A stretch of DNA of 6,744 bases from Rhodobacter sp. (GTDB lineage Bacteria > Pseudomonadota > Alphaproteobacteria > Rhodobacterales > Rhodobacteraceae): positions 1 to 6,744 of the forward strand of contig JAIXVS010000162.1 in the NCBI GenBank assembly GCA_027482795.1, in the 5' to 3' direction. The notes under the pieces were generated by a model that made no database searches, was not told the DNA's origin, and worked only from the letters and a program-made list of their open reading frames with translations. How positions within the stretch are numbered: position 1 is the first letter of the stretch; every line of letters begins with the position of its first letter. Shown piece after piece: positions 1-5,849 of the stretch. The translations under genes and the position numbers were made by a program.

Positions 1-586
1 CGGCCATATCGGTTTCTGCGCGCAGCACAAACAGCGGCAATCCCGCCCCCGCCGATTTGCGCAAGCTCAGCAGCGTTTCGGCCAGCAGCGCCTCGTGCGT
101 CAACTCGCGTATCGGCAACAGATTGGGCGTTAGAATTGCATCGCCCATCCCGCCCATACCCGCCGCGCCAATATCATCGGCAGGGGCAAACAGATGATAG
201 GGAAAACGCGTCGGCAACGGCTGGCCAAGCTGCGCGCGCGCGCCGCCAAGGGCGAAAATCCCCATCAGGGGCAGGTGCGATTCCGCCAAAATTGTTGCGT
301 CATCCTTATGGCGCATATAGCCGCGCGTGCCATCGGCACCCGCCAAATTCGCGGTGAAATGCAGCCAGTCGCCGCGCATATGCGCGCCCCATGCATCGAT
401 ATCATCGTCCAGTTGTACCAGATCAGGGGCGGCGGTTTGCGCGGCCCCTTGCGGCAAATCTAGCCGCGCGGCGATATCAGCGATCACGCGGTCAGACAGG
501 TGCAGCGTCAGCCCCGTTTCATCCCAGCCAATCACATCGCCATTTTCCGCGCGAATGATGACGCCTGTTTTGGTGGGCCCAGTCAT
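1..586 (-). CDS. Partial protein of uncertain family, possibly SGNH/sialate O-acetylesterase-like
   Basis: Last visible gene of the leftward operon; it starts with ATG at 586-584 and stays open for 195 codons to the window edge, so the C-terminus is missing. The start lies one base after the TGA of the upstream glycosyltransferase and is preceded by a good Shine-Dalgarno (AGAGGTG, about 6-12 bases upstream). The protein begins MTGPTKTGVII and has no signal peptide. I do not recognise it firmly. The layout from about residue 108 (GIFALGGARAQLGQ, then NLLPIRELTHEALLAETLL, then LPLFVLRAE) resembles the N-terminal blocks of sialate O-acetylesterase-like SGNH hydrolases. However, the position where those have GQS reads GAR, so the nucleophile serine would be absent. 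Either it is a catalytically degenerate relative or the resemblance is accidental. Codon use matches its neighbours. The gene itself is well supported; the family call is weak. Confidence 0.82.
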   Translation of the reverse strand, partial: MTGPTKTGVIIRAENGDVIGWDETGLTLHLSDRVIADIAARLDLPQGAAQTAAPDLVQLDDDIDAWGAHMRGDWLHFTANLAGADGTRGYMRHKDDATILAESHLPLMGIFALGGARAQLGQPLPTRFPYHLFAPADDIGAAGMGGMGDAILTPNLLPIRELTHEALLAETLLSLRKSAGAGLPLFVLRAETDMA

Positions 587-587
587 A

Positions 588-1478
588 TCAAAACACCTCT
601 GCAAAGCGTTCGGGCAAGCTGTACAGCCCTTTGGGACGCGCGCCGCCTGGTGCCCAATACACCTCTTTTTTAACGCGCCAACCTGCCTTCATCTCGGCGC
701 GAAAATCGGTAAATTCCACGTCTTCGCGAATGGGTTTTTGCTTGCAAATGCTGATATATGTATCCCACGCCGTATCCCAACCCGTCTTTTCGCGCGTGAC
801 ATCTTCCAGCGCGCCGCTTTGAATTTCCCGCTGGGCGCGGCGGGTGGCAAGGCGCTGCGCGCACAGATCATAATCGATGAACCGCAGATGAAACAGGTAC
901 AGATGCGGGTCCAGATGCAGATGGGGATGGCTGGCAAAATGCCCGCCAGGAACGATGTCGATTTTGGTCGAACTGATGCAGGGTTTGGCGTAATTGGCGT
1001 TTAGGCGAAAGTTGCGGCGCACTTGCAAAATTTTCCGCCCGTCGCTGATCTTTTCAGGTTCCAAATCGGGCGTATGCACCATTTCAATGGCAAAGGGCGT
1101 CAGCACCTTTGGCCCGCCTTTGGGGTTTATTGCGCAGACATAATCGCGCAGGCTGGGGGATACGGCAGGATCAACCACCACCAATTCATCAACATCGCCC
1201 ACCAAAACCCAATTGTAAAAACTGGTGAAGGCCGATGTCAGGCGCGACAGCATTTGCCAGCGGCGCTGGTTAAAACAATCGCGCGTGGGATCATAGGGCA
1301 GGTAGATGATATTGCAGCCATCCGCGATTTTCTTATGTTCAGGATCGCCCCCATGCGAGAGGACATAGCAATTCTCGCGCCCCAATTGACGGCCATAATA
1401 GTCGACCCAGCGGCGCAAAAAGAAATGATCGCCCCCAACCATTGTCATTGCCATCATTGGTGCGCGGGTTGTGTCCAT
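588..1478 (-). CDS. Glycosyltransferase family 2-type protein (Glyco_tranf_2_4-like), copy A
   Basis: A 296-residue cytosolic protein with no signal peptide or membrane helix. It fits the GT-A fold glycosyltransferase group (PF13704-like) that transfers a sugar from a nucleotide donor. Visible landmarks are an N-terminal strand and helix (MAMTMVGGDHFFLRRWVDYYG, split around residues 9-29), LSHGGDPEH at 40-48, VGDVDE at 93-98 with the DxD metal/nucleotide motif D95-V-D97, and LDPHLYLFHLRF in the C-terminal half. It is colinear with the protein at 4017-4925, sharing blocks such as LSHGGDPEH, VGDVDE, NANYAKPC and LDPHLYL, so the two are paralogs. The ATG at 1478 lies 6 bases after the preceding stop, with an AAGGG/GGAG-type ribosome site immediately upstream, partly inside the end of the hydrolase gene. 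Donor, acceptor and product cannot be read from sequence. The glycosyltransferase class is fairly secure; the pathway is inferred from the operon. Confidence 0.88.
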   Translation of the reverse strand: MDTTRAPMMAMTMVGGDHFFLRRWVDYYGRQLGRENCYVLSHGGDPEHKKIADGCNIIYLPYDPTRDCFNQRRWQMLSRLTSAFTSFYNWVLVGDVDELVVVDPAVSPSLRDYVCAINPKGGPKVLTPFAIEMVHTPDLEPEKISDGRKILQVRRNFRLNANYAKPCISSTKIDIVPGGHFASHPHLHLDPHLYLFHLRFIDYDLCAQRLATRRAQREIQSGALEDVTREKTGWDTAWDTYISICKQKPIREDVEFTDFRAEMKAGWRVKKEVYWAPGGARPKGLYSLPERFAEVF

Positions 1479-1484
1479 CTGCCC

Positions 1485-2453
1485 TTACTCCGCCGCCTTG
1501 GCATCTAAATGGCGCAGCGCCTCGCGCCGTGCGCGGCGGGCGAAGACCAACTCCTCCTCGGCAAGGCCAGCAGCTGCGCCCATCGCCAGCACCTGATTGG
1601 CGGCCCGCAAAACCCCGCGAAAATGGCCTTTTTCCAACGCAGCAAACAGCATCGACTTTTGCCATTTGGGCACAGATTTGCGCGCGCGGTATTGCGCCCA
1701 AAAGGCATGGCTCACGCGCCCATGCGCCAGCATATCCTGCACCAGCCCTTGGAAAGCGCCCGCCTTCATCACCACACGAATGGCCTCGTGGGTGGCGTGG
1801 TTCAGGCGGATCGCCTGCACATTGGGCGCAGCCATGCGCGCGGCATGGGCGCGATCCTCGGGCGTGAAGGGATCAAACAGCAGGGCCACGGCGGGGATAT
1901 AGGGAATGGCCGCAGCGGCATCTAAAAACGGCTGCGCGTCCCAATTGGATTTGCGCACGGCAAAGGGAAAGCGCGCTTCAAAAGGGGCGATATGTTTGGA
2001 CATGGATGTTTGTGCCGACAGCGCAATCACGCGTGCGCGCGGCACAAGCGGGGCAAAGTTCAGCGCGGCAAACCCGCCCATCGACGCGCCGATCATCACG
2101 ATATTGGCAAAACTGTCGAAGAACCCCTGCGCGGTTAGGGCGCGCAGCATATCGGGCGCTGATGTGCTGCGAAACCAATCTTTGCCGTGGCTTTGTACCC
2201 CCAAAACCGCAGCGCCAATCGGCGCAAGACGGCGATACGCCCAAGGCCCGCGCGGCCAGCCTTCATCGATAGTGGCCAAATTGTCAAAGCTGATGATCAC
2301 ATCGCGCCCATGCGGGCCAAGGCCTGCACTTGGTTCATACCACAGGTTCGCCCCTGCCAGCGCGCCATCCCCCAGCACCAAAAACCGCGCGTTGGGCGCT
2401 GCGCTGTCCAGTTGCACCTGCGGGGGCAGGATTAGGGGGGTATCTTCGCTCAT
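1485..2453 (-). CDS. Alpha/beta-hydrolase-like protein
   Basis: A 322-residue protein. The motif IGASMGGFAAL (residues 121-131) is a classic nucleophile elbow G-x-S-x-G with Ser124, preceded by a hydrophobic strand (NIVM). Candidate partners for a catalytic triad are Asp194 (LLFDPFTPED) and His219 or His222 (NHATHEA), at the usual spacing and order for an esterase/lipase-type fold. An Arg/Ala-rich helical tail of about 75 residues follows (from about 248) and may be a separate accessory helix bundle. There is no signal peptide, so it probably acts in the cytoplasm, perhaps removing or transferring acyl groups on a glycan or its precursor; the substrate is not deducible. The ATG overlaps the TGA of the lectin-like gene as ATGA (2450-2453), and the ribosome site is weak, which argues for translational coupling. 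Fold and nucleophile are well supported; the function is open. Confidence 0.85.
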   Translation of the reverse strand: MSEDTPLILPPQVQLDSAAPNARFLVLGDGALAGANLWYEPSAGLGPHGRDVIISFDNLATIDEGWPRGPWAYRRLAPIGAAVLGVQSHGKDWFRSTSAPDMLRALTAQGFFDSFANIVMIGASMGGFAALNFAPLVPRARVIALSAQTSMSKHIAPFEARFPFAVRKSNWDAQPFLDAAAAIPYIPAVALLFDPFTPEDRAHAARMAAPNVQAIRLNHATHEAIRVVMKAGAFQGLVQDMLAHGRVSHAFWAQYRARKSVPKWQKSMLFAALEKGHFRGVLRAANQVLAMGAAAGLAEEELVFARRARREALRHLDAKAAE

Positions 2454-3196
2454 GCAGCCGTCCAGCGGAAATAGCGGTGCAATGCCGCCAGTTCGGGGCT
2501 GTTATCTTCGGCAAGCAAAGCGCGGCCATCCCAAAAGAAGACATCCCGAATGCGGCCCGCGCCCAGCGTTTTGGACAGACCTGCGCGGTTAGACCTACAG
2601 CCCACAAACACATCGGCGGGCCCGTCCATCCCCACCGCCACACCCGCACCGATCTCCTGCGCACCATCGGCCCACAGATGCAATGCGCGCCCCGTGTAGG
2701 ACAGGATTGCCATGCGCCAGCGGCCCGCACGGCGCTGCGGGCTGGGCAGATACACCCCCACCCCGCCCGCGCGATCCTTAGCGAAAATCTGTCCCTCCGC
2801 CTCGGACAAAAAGATCATATCATTTGACGCCCCTGTGTTCAGCGCAAACAGGCTGCGAATATCATCATCGGGGGCGGCGAAAATCACGGCGGCGGTAAAG
2901 CGGCCCAGCTTTTGCACCGCGCCCGCCAAGGTAAACCCGCAATGCACCCCGCTGCGCAAAACAAAGCTTGGGTTGTGCGCATCAAAATCCGACCCGCCCG
3001 AATTTGGCGCAGACGGGCGCAAATCCACCCCGCCCACGCGCGCGCGCCAGCCCGTAATGGCATTGCCATCCACCAGCACCTCATCGGCATGGGCGGCAAA
3101 CCATATCCCGCCACTTGCCCGCACGGCGGCGCCAAGGCTTTGCCCCTCGCCGCCCAAAAGGCACGCCTGTGGCACAGATTGCGCGATTGTCAGCAC
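2450..3196 (-). CDS. LamG/concanavalin A-like domain protein
   Basis: First gene of the leftward operon, 248 residues. The start is GTG (3196-3194) with AAGGGG six bases upstream; an in-frame TGA lies about 10 codons further up and no ATG intervenes, so GTG is the best choice. The sequence has the layout of Laminin_G_3/ConA-like jelly-roll domains: residues about 32-80 (WFAAHADEVLVDGNAITGW ... SFVLRSG) match the opening strand pattern, FTAAVIF is a core strand, WRMAILSYTG and LHLWADG are mid strands, and the ending GRIRDVFFWDGRAL followed by LAALHRYFRW is the typical LamG closing pattern. The family usually binds carbohydrate or mediates adhesion. No signal peptide or sorting motif is visible, so export would need another route, or it acts inside the cell with its operon partners. 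The fold is moderately sure, the ligand unknown. Confidence 0.8.
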   Translation of the reverse strand: MLTIAQSVPQACLLGGEGQSLGAAVRASGGIWFAAHADEVLVDGNAITGWRARVGGVDLRPSAPNSGGSDFDAHNPSFVLRSGVHCGFTLAGAVQKLGRFTAAVIFAAPDDDIRSLFALNTGASNDMIFLSEAEGQIFAKDRAGGVGVYLPSPQRRAGRWRMAILSYTGRALHLWADGAQEIGAGVAVGMDGPADVFVGCRSNRAGLSKTLGAGRIRDVFFWDGRALLAEDNSPELAALHRYFRWTAA

Positions 3197-3271
3197 GAAT
3201 TGCCCCTTACCCCGATATACTGGTCACTTCCTATTCTGCCCAAGATTGCATGTGCCCGCAAGGAAGGGAAT

Positions 3272-3290
3272 TGTTTCATTTTAAGAAACA
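3272..3290. repeat. Inverted repeat TGTTTC-7-GAAACA
   Basis: A perfect 6-base inverted repeat around a 7-base AT-only centre (ATTTTAA). It lies between the two operons and could be an operator for a dimeric repressor or activator; it could also form a small weak hairpin. No run of T follows on either strand, so it is not a terminator. Confidence 0.5.
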
Positions 3291-3310
3291 GATGGTTGCG
3301 CAGGGGGCAT

Positions 3311-3334
3311 TTTTGCGCAAGGGTTCGCGCAAAA
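3311..3334. repeat. Inverted repeat TTTTGCGC-8-GCGCAAAA in the 5' leader of the rightward operon
   Basis: A perfect 8-base inverted repeat with an 8-base centre (AAGGGTTC), ending 25 bases before the ATG at 3360. In RNA it would form an 8-pair stem with an 8-base loop upstream of the ribosome site; in DNA it has the symmetry of an operator. There is no downstream T-tract, so an intrinsic terminator is unlikely. A further TTGCGCAGG just upstream (around 3296) partly echoes the left arm. Confidence 0.5.
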
Positions 3335-3359
3335 GACCTGCGCGCCCAAGGATACCCAC

Positions 3360-4007
3360 ATGGCCAGCCGCCCAAAAGCCAAGACTTTGCCAGATTTGCC
3401 CATTCCTGACCCAGCCGTCGCCCTGCCCGAAATGTCGATGCCAGCGGCGGAAAAGGCATGGGTGCAGGAACATTATCGCAGTGCAAAGGCAATCTTGGAA
3501 TATGGATCGGGCGGATCAACCGCCTTTGCCGCCTGCCATTCCCATGCCACGATTGTATCGATTGAAAGCGATGCGCAATGGGCCGCCGACCTGATCGACA
3601 CACTGACCCGCGCGGGTGTGATGCGCCCCAGCATCGACATTCGCCACGCCAATATCGGCAAAACGCGCGAATGGGGTATGCCCGCAAACCATAATGACTG
3701 GCGGCGGTATTGGGCCTATCCCATGGGGTTTTGGCAAGACGCCGCGCGGATCGACCCTGATCTTGTGCTGATTGACGGGCGGTTCCGCTTGGGCTGCTTT
3801 TTGGCAACCATTCTGGGCACCCGCAAACCCGTAACCGTACTGTGGGACGATTACGTTGGCCGCGAAAATTCGCTGTATTCCATGGCCGAGCAGTGGTTTC
3901 CCATAGCCGAGACGCGCGGGCGTATGGTGCGCTTTGACGTGACCCCGCGCACATACGACAACGCGCAGTTTTCAGCGATGTTGCAAGGCTTCTTCTCTTC
4001 GCGCTAA
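3360..4007 (+). CDS. Class I SAM-dependent methyltransferase-like (Rossmann) protein
   Basis: First gene of the rightward operon, 215 residues. ATG at 3360 has AAGGA seven bases upstream. Residues 45-54 (ILEYGSGGST) form a glycine-rich motif I after a hydrophobic strand, and IVSIESD (65-71) supplies the acidic residue at the end of strand 2 that usually binds the ribose of S-adenosylmethionine. DLVLIDGRFR (134-143) fits the strand with a motif-II-like acidic residue. TVLWDDY (159-165) may be the next strand. The order fits a class I methyltransferase fold, closest by eye to Methyltransf_24-type proteins found beside glycosyltransferases. The likely role is methylation of a sugar or other small substrate in the same pathway as the next gene, nine bases downstream. 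Fold is reasonably sure; activity and substrate are inferred. Confidence 0.85.
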   Translation: MASRPKAKTLPDLPIPDPAVALPEMSMPAAEKAWVQEHYRSAKAILEYGSGGSTAFAACHSHATIVSIESDAQWAADLIDTLTRAGVMRPSIDIRHANIGKTREWGMPANHNDWRRYWAYPMGFWQDAARIDPDLVLIDGRFRLGCFLATILGTRKPVTVLWDDYVGRENSLYSMAEQWFPIAETRGRMVRFDVTPRTYDNAQFSAMLQGFFSSR

Positions 4008-4016
4008 AAGGGCTTT

Positions 4017-4925
4017 ATGGCAGATCGCGGCATCATGGATCCTACCAAAGTTCCCTGCGGGGCCATCACCATGGCCTATCAGGATTACTTTTTTCTGGAA
4101 CGCTGGGTGCGCCATTACGGCGCGCAGTTTGGCCGCCAGCACCTGTATATCCTATCCCACGGGGGCGATCCCGAACACGCCCGCATTGGCGCGGGGTGCA
4201 ATATCATCACCCTGCCGCGCGACCCCACGATGTTTCGGCTGGACCGCCGCCGCTGGGCGTTCATCTCGCAATTCGCCAATGGGATGCTGCGCTATTACAA
4301 TTGGCTGTTCGTGGGCGATGTGGACGAGGTGGTGATTGTCGATCCCGACACCGCCCCCGATCTGGTGACGTATATGCAAAGGTATGAAGGGCGGGACGTG
4401 CCCAAATCGCTGTGCCCCTTTGCGATAGAACTGATCCACAACCCCGAAGTGGAAACCGACCCCATCACCGACGATGCCACCATCTTATCGCGCCGCCGTG
4501 TGTTTCGCGCCAATGCCAATTACGCCAAACCTTGCGTGATGCGCCGCGATGTGGCCTTTACCATTGGCGGGCACGCCAACAACCACCTGCCCCGCGTTCT
4601 TGACCCGCATCTGTACCTAATCCACCTGCGCTTTTTCGATTATGACATCACCTGCGCGCGCCTTGCTGGCCGCCGCGAAATGCGCGATATCATGACCGGC
4701 GAGAAAGACCCAAAAGACGTGGGCCATGCTTGGGGGAAAGATTTGGAAAACTTCAAGGCGCTGGCCAGCGGAGTGCCCCTGCGCGAAGACATCACCCTGC
4801 CCGAATTTCGCGCCAAAATGATCGATGGCCAGCAACTGCTGCACGATGGCAAAGTCGCCTTTTGGGGCGGCGGGCGCACTAAGGAACTTTACCGCCTGCC
4901 CGCGCGGTTTGCAGGGGTGTTTTGA
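4017..4925 (+). CDS. Glycosyltransferase family 2-type protein (Glyco_tranf_2_4-like), copy B
   Basis: A 302-residue paralog of the protein at 588-1478, on the opposite strand and on the other side of the divergent region. Motifs run in the same order: AITMAYQDYFFLERWVRHYG from residue 16, LSHGGDPEH 46-54, VGDVDE 99-104 with DxD at D101-V-D103, FRANANYAKPC, LDPHLYLIHLRFFDYD and a closing LPARFAGVF. ATG at 4017 has AAAAGGG four bases upstream, partly overlapping the stop of the methyltransferase-like gene. A second ATG at 4035 would give a product beginning MDPTK, matching MDTTR at the start of copy A, but it lacks a good ribosome site, so I keep 4017. The copies have diverged mainly in the middle and near the C-terminus, so they could use different acceptors or donors. 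No membrane segment; cytosolic. Sugar substrate unknown. Confidence 0.88.
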   Translation: MADRGIMDPTKVPCGAITMAYQDYFFLERWVRHYGAQFGRQHLYILSHGGDPEHARIGAGCNIITLPRDPTMFRLDRRRWAFISQFANGMLRYYNWLFVGDVDEVVIVDPDTAPDLVTYMQRYEGRDVPKSLCPFAIELIHNPEVETDPITDDATILSRRRVFRANANYAKPCVMRRDVAFTIGGHANNHLPRVLDPHLYLIHLRFFDYDITCARLAGRREMRDIMTGEKDPKDVGHAWGKDLENFKALASGVPLREDITLPEFRAKMIDGQQLLHDGKVAFWGGGRTKELYRLPARFAGVF

Positions 4926-5311
4926 TGCCAATTTCTGATGCCATGTTTCCGTCAACCAACGTGCTGGGCGGCGCGCTTGAAACCTGTTCCACCGCGCCCA
5001 TGACCGGATATTTCCGCGATGGGTGCTGCAACACAGGGCAAATGGATGGCGGGCTGCATTCGGTTTGCGCCATTATGACGGGCGAATTTTTGGCCCTGTC
5101 GAAATACCTTGGGAATGATCTGTCTACCCCGCGTCCCGAATACGGCTTTGCTGGGCTAAAGGCAGGGGATCGTTGGTGCCTGTGCGCCGCGCGATTTTTG
5201 CAAGCGCATCAAGAGGGCGCGGCCCCGCAGGTGAATTTGGCCGCCACCCATATTGCAACTTTGGCCGTAGTTCCGCTGGAAATATTGCAGCTTTATGCGG
5301 CCGCGTCCTGA
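4925..5311 (+). CDS. DUF2237 family protein
   Basis: A 128-residue protein recognised by the conserved DUF2237 signature: NVLGGALETCS (12-22), PMTGYFRDGCCNTG (25-38), DGGLHSVCA (41-49), EFLALSKYLGNDLSTPRPE (54-72), FAGLKAGDRWCLCAARF (75-91) and a closing APQVNLAATH. Six cysteines (21, 34, 35, 48, 85, 87) sit in the conserved blocks, suggesting metal binding or redox chemistry, but the biochemical function of the family is not established. The length is normal and the gene intact. I choose ATG at 4925, overlapping the previous stop as TGATG; a TTG one codon upstream is also in frame but less likely. The ribosome site is GGGGTG inside the last codons of the glycosyltransferase. Its placement in a glycan operon may only be translational convenience. 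The 3' end overlaps the convergent regulator gene by 19 bases. Confidence 0.93.
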   Translation: MPISDAMFPSTNVLGGALETCSTAPMTGYFRDGCCNTGQMDGGLHSVCAIMTGEFLALSKYLGNDLSTPRPEYGFAGLKAGDRWCLCAARFLQAHQEGAAPQVNLAATHIATLAVVPLEILQLYAAAS

Positions 5312-5826
5312 CCTTCTGGGCGAGATGCGTCTGGCGCGCCAATGGCGTCTTTATCGATCAAATCATCAATAAATAGCGAAATCAGCTGCGCGCGGCCGCT
5401 GACGCCAGCCTTGCGGTAAATCGCATTTGTCTGCGCCTTAATCGTGCCTTCGGATGTGGCACGCAGGGCGGCAATTTCGGCGGTGGACAAGCCTTTGATG
5501 GCAAACAGGGCAACGTCCCGCTCGGCTGGGGTAAGGCCCCATTCGGCCATGCGTTCGGCCAAAAGCTGCATAAAGGCGCTAGAGGCGCGGCGCAGTTGCA
5601 ATTCGGCGCGGCGGCGATCCGCCGTGGCAAGGCGCAGCAAAACAGCCCCCAAAACCACCCCCACAACCAACCCAAAGGCCGCAAAAATCTCCATCACTTC
5701 GCGGATTTCCCACGGCAGCGGCGTTGTCGAAAACCCAAAGAATGCCGATAGAATATCGGACACAAAGAACAGCGCGCATAGGGTCTGAACGATCAAAATT
5801 ACAGCGATGTAAATCGGTTTGCGCAC
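5293..5826 (-). CDS. Membrane-anchored LuxR-type HTH transcriptional regulator
   Basis: A 177-residue protein with two hydrophobic helices (about 5-26 and 46-66), a short basic/coiled segment (about 68-95, rich in Arg and Glu) and a C-terminal LuxR/GerE DNA-binding domain at about 97-155. The latter shows LTPAERDVALFAIKGLSTAEIAA, then SEGTIKAQTNAIYRKAGVSGRAQL, both diagnostic. There is no receiver or autoinducer domain, so any signal must come through the membrane part or by interaction. The loop between the helices (about 27-45) should face the periplasm, with the DNA-binding domain in the cytoplasm. The start is GTG at 5826; the frame is closed by the stop of the upstream PepSY-like gene and has no ATG in between. 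The ribosome site is weak, which with the 23-base gap suggests coupling to that gene. Domain call is secure; target genes are unknown, with its own operon a natural guess. Confidence 0.9.
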   Translation of the reverse strand: MRKPIYIAVILIVQTLCALFFVSDILSAFFGFSTTPLPWEIREVMEIFAAFGLVVGVVLGAVLLRLATADRRRAELQLRRASSAFMQLLAERMAEWGLTPAERDVALFAIKGLSTAEIAALRATSEGTIKAQTNAIYRKAGVSGRAQLISLFIDDLIDKDAIGAPDASRPEGQDAAA

Positions 5827-5849
5827 ATCACACCCGACGCAAAGGCAGA

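Larger units (their letters stand above)
3197..3359. promoter_or_regulatory. Divergent intergenic region with two inverted repeats
   Basis: This 163-base gap separates two operons transcribed away from each other, so it must hold control signals for both unless transcription enters from outside. It contains two perfect inverted repeats (listed separately) and locally AT-richer stretches near 3271-3290. A weak leftward candidate promoter is TTGGGC then TATATC, 18 bases apart, on the minus strand between about 3245 and 3215. It matches consensus poorly and I do not call it as certain. No convincing rightward sigma-70 promoter stands out. Ribosome sites are AAGGGG before the GTG at 3196 and AAGGA (3348-3352) before the ATG at 3360. 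Confidence 0.6.

Noticed and set aside
327..1004. Plus-strand frame of 225 codons opposite the first two genes
   Set aside because: It spans the junction of two well-supported minus-strand genes and has a composition typical of an antisense shadow.
3215..3250. Leftward promoter candidate TTGGGC-18-TATATC
   Set aside because: Only about half the consensus positions match and alphaproteobacterial promoters are loose; kept as a remark in the intergenic entry rather than a feature.
3190..3954. Long minus-strand frame opposite the methyltransferase-like gene (254 codons)
   Set aside because: Antisense frame in GC-rich DNA; its product is Arg/Pro/Ser-rich with no domain, while the plus-strand frame has recognisable Rossmann motifs and a ribosome site.
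5799..5828. Nine-codon frame starting with an ATG two bases ahead of the regulator's GTG
   Set aside because: A start-codon overlap (ATGTG) could suggest a leader peptide, but there is no better ribosome site for it and short frames like this arise by chance.
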